The position numbers and the translations under genes are program-made. The notes under the pieces are model-generated. The model was given only the letters and a program-made list of their open reading frames with translations. It ran no database searches and was not told the origin of the DNA. From contig NZ_CP073695.1 in NCBI RefSeq assembly GCF_018228765.1, positions 2,527,218-2,591,217 of the forward strand: DNA of 64,000 nucleotides, given 5' to 3'. Position 1 is the first letter of the stretch. Every line of letters starts with the position of its first letter. Of this stretch, positions 60,384-64,000 are shown piece by piece. The stretch comes from Halorubrum ruber (GTDB taxonomy: Archaea; Halobacteriota; Halobacteria; Halobacteriales; Haloferacaceae).

Positions 60384-60401
60384 TCCGTAACAAGTTACGG
60401 A
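60384..60401. promoter_or_regulatory. 18-bp dyad in the gap before ppsA
   Basis: TCCGTAAC-AA-GTTACGGA is a perfect inverted repeat with a 2-bp spacer, typical of a homodimeric regulator site. It lies ~260 bp upstream of ppsA, just after the preceding gene. The ppsA promoter itself is probably the AATATTTTATT box near 60591-60600. The remainder of 60325-60659 has no gene I can support. Confidence 0.4.
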
Positions 60402-60659
60402 CCCTAATCGCGAAACGGCAGATAAGTATAGACGGTTCCCTCCATTACTGTGTTGTACGAACCACGTTTCGGTTCGCTGTCCCCGACCTTCGGCCCTCGT
60501 TTTCGCTCGCGGTCGCAGGGTTCCCGACCCGGTACCTTTCACCCCGTTCAACTTCCGTCTGCCACGGAGGAACACAACTCGGCGGCGAGTAATATTTTAT
60601 TCAGCGCTACGGCTGCCGGAAGTTTCATACGTCGGCTCGCGGATCCTCCGGGTACACGA

Positions 60660-63017
60660 ATGGCAGTACTCTTGCTGGAGGACGTCGACGCCGACGACGT
60701 CGGGACCGTCGGCGGAAAGGCCGCGTCGCTCGGCGAACTCATCGGTGCGGGGCTCCCGGTGCCGCCGGGGTTCGCCGTCACCGCGGGCACGTACCGCACG
60801 TTCATCGAGGAGGCCGGGATCGACGAGGAGCTGTTCGACGCGGTCGACGTCGACCCGGAAGACTCCGCCGCGCTCCGCGAGGCCGAGGCGCGCGCGGAGG
60901 AGCTCATCCTCGACACGCCGTTCCCCGAGGAGGTGCGCGAGGAGATCCTGGAACAGTATCGGGCGATGGCCGAGGACGGCGAGGAGGCGTTCGTCGCGGT
61001 GCGCTCCTCGGCCACGGCCGAGGACCTCCCCGACTCCTCCTTTGCCGGCCAGCAGGAGACGTTCCTCAACGTCCGCGAGGACGACCTCCTCCGGCGCGTG
61101 AAGGAGTGCTGGGCCTCACTTTTCACCCAGCGCGCGATCTACTACCGACAGCAGCGCGGGTTTCCGCATAGCGAGGTCGACATCGCAGTCGTCGTCCAGC
61201 GGATGGTCGACGCCGACAAGTCCGGCGTGATGTTCACCAGCCACCCCTCGACGGGCGATCCGCAGGTCACGATCGAGGCCGCGTGGGGGCTCGGCGAGGC
61301 AGTCGTCTCCGGCACCGTCTCCCCCGACAACTACGTCTACGACCGCGAGCGCGGCGAGGTCGACCAGGTCACCGTCGCGGACAAGAAGGTGGAGATGGTG
61401 AAAGACGAGGAGACCGGCGAGACGGTCCAGCTCGACGTCGACGAGGCCCGCCGACACGAGCGGGTGCTCTCGGACGCCGAGATCGGGGATCTCGTCGAGC
61501 TCGGCGAGCTGGTCGAGGACCACTACGGGTCTCCGCAGGACGTCGAGTGGGCGATCTACGACGGCGAGATATACATGCTCCAGTCGCGCCCCATCACGAC
61601 GATTCAGGAGGACACCGGCGACGAGGAGGACGCGGATGCGGGCGAAACCGGCGGCGAGACGCCGAGAAAGTCCACCGTCGGGGACGCGGCGTCCGGCCAA
61701 CCCGGCGCGGCCAATGGCGGATCCGCCGGCTCGGACGCGGACGTCCTCGTCGACGGGCTCGGCGCCAGTCCGGGGGTCGTCTCCGGGGCGGTCCGGATCG
61801 TCCACAAGCTCGACCACCTCGATCAGGTCCAGGAGGGCGACGTGATGGTGACGGAGATGACGATGCCGGACATGGTACCGGCGATGAAACGCGCCGCCGG
61901 CATCGTCACCGACGAGGGCGGGATGACGAGCCACGCGGCGATCATCTCCCGCGAGCTCGGCGTCCCCGCGGTCGTCGGCACCGGCAACGGGACCCGCGTC
62001 CTCGAGGACGGCCAGCAGGTGACCCTCGACGGCGACAAGGGAACGATCCGCGCGGGCGAGTCGGAGTCGGCCGAGCCCGGCGAGGAGTTCGAGCCGGTGG
62101 AGGCCGCGCGCCCGGAGACCCCCGTGAAGCCGATGACGGCGACAGAGGTGAAGGTGAACGTCTCGATCCCGGAGGCGGCCGAGCGCGCCGCGGCGACGGG
62201 CGCCGACGGCGTCGGCCTGCTCCGGATCGAACACATGGTCCTGTCGCTCGGCAAGACCCCGGAGAAGTACATCGCCGACCACGGCGCCCGCGCGTATCAG
62301 GACGAGCTGATCGAGGGCGTCCGGCGCGTCGCCGACGAGTTCTACCCCCGACCGGTCCGCGTGCGGACCATCGACGCGCCGACCGACGAGTTCCGCGAGT
62401 TAGAGGGCGGCGAGGGCGAGCCCGCCGAGCACAACCCGATGCTCGGCTGGCGCGGGATCCGCCGGAGCCTCGACAAGCCGGAGCCGTTCCGGCAGGAGCT
62501 GGCCGCGTTCGCGCGGCTCTACGACATGGGGTACGACAACCTCGAGGTGATGTTCCCGCTCGTCAACGACGCGGCCGACGTCGAGGGAATCACGGGCCAC
62601 ATGCGCGAGGCTGGGATCGACCCCGAGACGCACCGCTGGGGCGTGATGATCGAGACGCCCGCCAGCGCGCTCCAGATCGAGGAGCTCGCCGAGGCGGGGA
62701 TCGACTTCGCCTCCTTCGGCACCAACGACCTCACGCAGTACACGCTCGCGGTCGACCGTAACAACGAGCACGTCGCCGACCGATTCGACGAGCTCCACCC
62801 GGCCGTGCTGCGGCTGATCGGCGACACGATCGAGACGTGCCGCGAGCTCGGCGTCGACACCAGCATCTGCGGGCAGGCCGGCTCGAAGCCCGAGATGGTC
62901 GAGTTCCTCGTCGAGAAGGGAGTCTCCTCCATCTCCGCGAACATCGACGCGGTCCGCGACGTCCAACACGAGGTGAAGCGGACCGAACAGCGCCTGCTGC
63001 TGGATTCGGTCCGCTGA
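60660..63017 (+). CDS. ppsA: Phosphoenolpyruvate synthase
   Basis: A 785-residue three-domain enzyme converting pyruvate and ATP to phosphoenolpyruvate, AMP and phosphate, needed for gluconeogenesis. The ATP-grasp domain (TVGGKAASLGELI, VRSSATAEDLPDSSFAGQQ) is at residues 1-~320. The phosphohistidine domain carries H425 in GGMTSHAAI. The C-terminal barrel has ENPMLGWRG-type EHNPMLGWRGIR, FPLVN, SFGTNDLTQYTLAVDRN and the late Cys in SICGQAGS. An acidic linker (residues ~315-360) separates the domains. The start ATG is ~60 nt after an AATATTTTATT box. Confidence 0.95.
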   Translation: MAVLLLEDVDADDVGTVGGKAASLGELIGAGLPVPPGFAVTAGTYRTFIEEAGIDEELFDAVDVDPEDSAALREAEARAEELILDTPFPEEVREEILEQYRAMAEDGEEAFVAVRSSATAEDLPDSSFAGQQETFLNVREDDLLRRVKECWASLFTQRAIYYRQQRGFPHSEVDIAVVVQRMVDADKSGVMFTSHPSTGDPQVTIEAAWGLGEAVVSGTVSPDNYVYDRERGEVDQVTVADKKVEMVKDEETGETVQLDVDEARRHERVLSDAEIGDLVELGELVEDHYGSPQDVEWAIYDGEIYMLQSRPITTIQEDTGDEEDADAGETGGETPRKSTVGDAASGQPGAANGGSAGSDADVLVDGLGASPGVVSGAVRIVHKLDHLDQVQEGDVMVTEMTMPDMVPAMKRAAGIVTDEGGMTSHAAIISRELGVPAVVGTGNGTRVLEDGQQVTLDGDKGTIRAGESESAEPGEEFEPVEAARPETPVKPMTATEVKVNVSIPEAAERAAATGADGVGLLRIEHMVLSLGKTPEKYIADHGARAYQDELIEGVRRVADEFYPRPVRVRTIDAPTDEFRELEGGEGEPAEHNPMLGWRGIRRSLDKPEPFRQELAAFARLYDMGYDNLEVMFPLVNDAADVEGITGHMREAGIDPETHRWGVMIETPASALQIEELAEAGIDFASFGTNDLTQYTLAVDRNNEHVADRFDELHPAVLRLIGDTIETCRELGVDTSICGQAGSKPEMVEFLVEKGVSSISANIDAVRDVQHEVKRTEQRLLLDSVR

Positions 63018-63094
63018 GGCGGCCCGGAGCGGCTTTTCTCTGCCGAATCCCAGAGCGGAACGAGTAAGAGCCGCCCCCGGCAACAGGGGGGCAG

Positions 63095-64000
63095 ATGCGA
63101 CAGCCGGAACCGGAGCCGCAGTCGTTCAATCGGGTGCTCTCCTCGATGTGTACCGAGCCGCACCCGGACGCCCGCGCGGCCGCCGAGCGGTTCCTCGCGA
63201 CGAACCCGGGCGACCCCGCCACCTACGAGGCGGTGGCGGACCTCGAAGCCCAGGCGGTCGAAGGGCTCGCGACGCTCGCGGCCCACCCGACCCCGAGCGA
63301 CGCCGCGGGGTACGTCACCTCCGGCGGCACCGAGGCGAACGTTCAGGCGGTGCGGTCGGCGCGGAACCGGCACGAGGGGAGTGACGCCGAGAAGGGCGAG
63401 CGCGACATCAACGTCGTCGCGCCCGAGAGCGCGCACTTCTCGTTCCACAAGGCCGCGGAGCTGCTCGGGGTCGAGCTGCGGACGGTTCCCCTCGACGACG
63501 ACTATCGGGCTGATCCCGAGGCCGTCGCGGCCGCGGTCGACGACGCGACCGCGCTCGTCGTCGGCGTCGCCGGCAGCACGGAGTACGGCCGGGTCGACCC
63601 GATCCCCGAACTGGGATCGATCGCCGACGAAGTCGGAGCGGGGTTCCACGTCGACGCCGCGTGGGGCGGGTTCGTCCTCCCCTTCACTGACCACGCGTGG
63701 TCGTTCGCCGACGCGCCGGTCGACACGCTGACGATCGACCCCCACAAGTTCGGCCAGGCGCCGGTGCCGGCGGGCGGCCTACTGGCCCGCGAGGACGCCG
63801 CGCTCGACGCGCTCGCGGTCGACACGCCGTACTTAGAGACGCGCTCGCAGGCGACGCTCACCGGGACTCGGAGCGGCGCGGGCGTCGCCGGCGCGGTCGC
63901 GGCGATAGACGCGCTGTGGCCCGACGGCTACCGCGAGGCCGCGGAGCGCGCGGCCGAGAACGCCGAGTGGCTCGCCGGCGAACTCGCCGACCGCGGGTAC
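63095..64000 (+). CDS. mfnA: L-tyrosine/L-aspartate decarboxylase, 3' end beyond window
   Basis: The first 302 residues of a PLP-dependent group II decarboxylase; the frame is open to the window edge. [16 protein letters not shown] binds the cofactor phosphate, [13 protein letters not shown] is the PLP Asp region, and [11 protein letters not shown] carries the Schiff-base lysine K218. In methanogens MfnA makes tyramine for methanofuran. Haloarchaeal homologues are thought to act as aspartate decarboxylases supplying beta-alanine for coenzyme A, which fits better here; that is inferred. Confidence 0.9.
   Translation, partial: MRQPEPEPQSFNRVLSSMCTEPHPDARAAAERFLATNPGDPATYEAVADLEAQAVEGLATLAAHPTPSDAAGYVTSGGTEANVQAVRSARNRHEGSDAEKGERDINVVAPESAHFSFHKAAELLGVELRTVPLDDDYRADPEAVAAAVDDATALVVGVAGSTEYGRVDPIPELGSIADEVGAGFHVDAAWGGFVLPFTDHAWSFADAPVDTLTIDPHKFGQAPVPAGGLLAREDAALDALAVDTPYLETRSQATLTGTRSGAGVAGAVAAIDALWPDGYREAAERAAENAEWLAGELADRGY

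Overview
The window is a chromosomal piece of a haloarchaeon, most likely Halorubrum or a close relative. The evidence is very high G+C with strong G/C third positions, acidic proteins, TATA boxes about 25 nt upstream of start codons (leaderless transcripts), and a haloarchaeal gene set: bacteriorhodopsin with Bat and Brp, the rpa1-rpap1-rpe operon, a TFB, S3Ae and S15, RpoL, a proteasome beta subunit, and MfnA. No rRNA, tRNA or CRISPR array was recognised.

Layout. 1-7 kb: end of an UPF0173 hydrolase, a glutamate-cysteine-ligase-like protein, cdd and udp (pyrimidine nucleoside salvage), an NDH-2-like flavoprotein, a winged-helix regulator and arginase. 7-8.5 kb: a TnpB-only IS1341-type element placed against the arginase stop codon. 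8.5-16 kb: a PHP protein, a glutathionyl-hydroquinone-reductase-like protein and a sugar-type ABC importer (binding lipoprotein, two permeases, divergent ATPase). 16-27.6 kb: mutL, a thiolase with its DUF35 partner, the RPA operon, a glycosyltransferase, rpoL and a GNAT acetyltransferase. 28-31 kb: the operon rps15, degenerate RecJ, pcc1, rps3ae. 31-39.3 kb: an NhaC-type antiporter, PHP and asparagine-synthase-like genes, a UDG-like gene, psmB and a phosphatidyltransferase. 39.4-47.1 kb: the phototrophy block brp, coiled-coil zinc protein, bop, membrane protein, cdc48, bat. 47-64 kb: an SPFH protein, small regulators, a DUF84 NTPase, a cobalamin-binding-like protein, tfb, aroD, rhomboid, endonuclease V, a rhodanese-MBL fusion, a MinD-like ATPase pair, ppsA and the start of mfnA.

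The most striking content is not protein coding. Nine copies of one ~250-nt element lie in the intergenic gaps, five on the + strand and four on the - strand. They share invariant boxes (GGCTGGGGAGG, CTCAAAGGGGCAGCC, GGCTGGGGCTTTGG) separated by hairpins whose sequences differ completely between copies while their pairing is kept, as expected of a structured RNA. Three copies sit inside ~600-bp units with IS-like inverted ends, two of them with near-perfect 8-bp target duplications. Five others carry 57-bp tandem tails, and one copy is truncated. I could not assign this family to anything I know.

Two genes, rpap1 and an SPFH protein, are broken by three frameshifts, each explained by one missing base in a short G/C run. 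That looks more like sequence error than biology. In the phototrophy block, bop has the full proton-pump residue set, and Bat carries a LOV-like PAS domain in which the photoadduct cysteine is proline.
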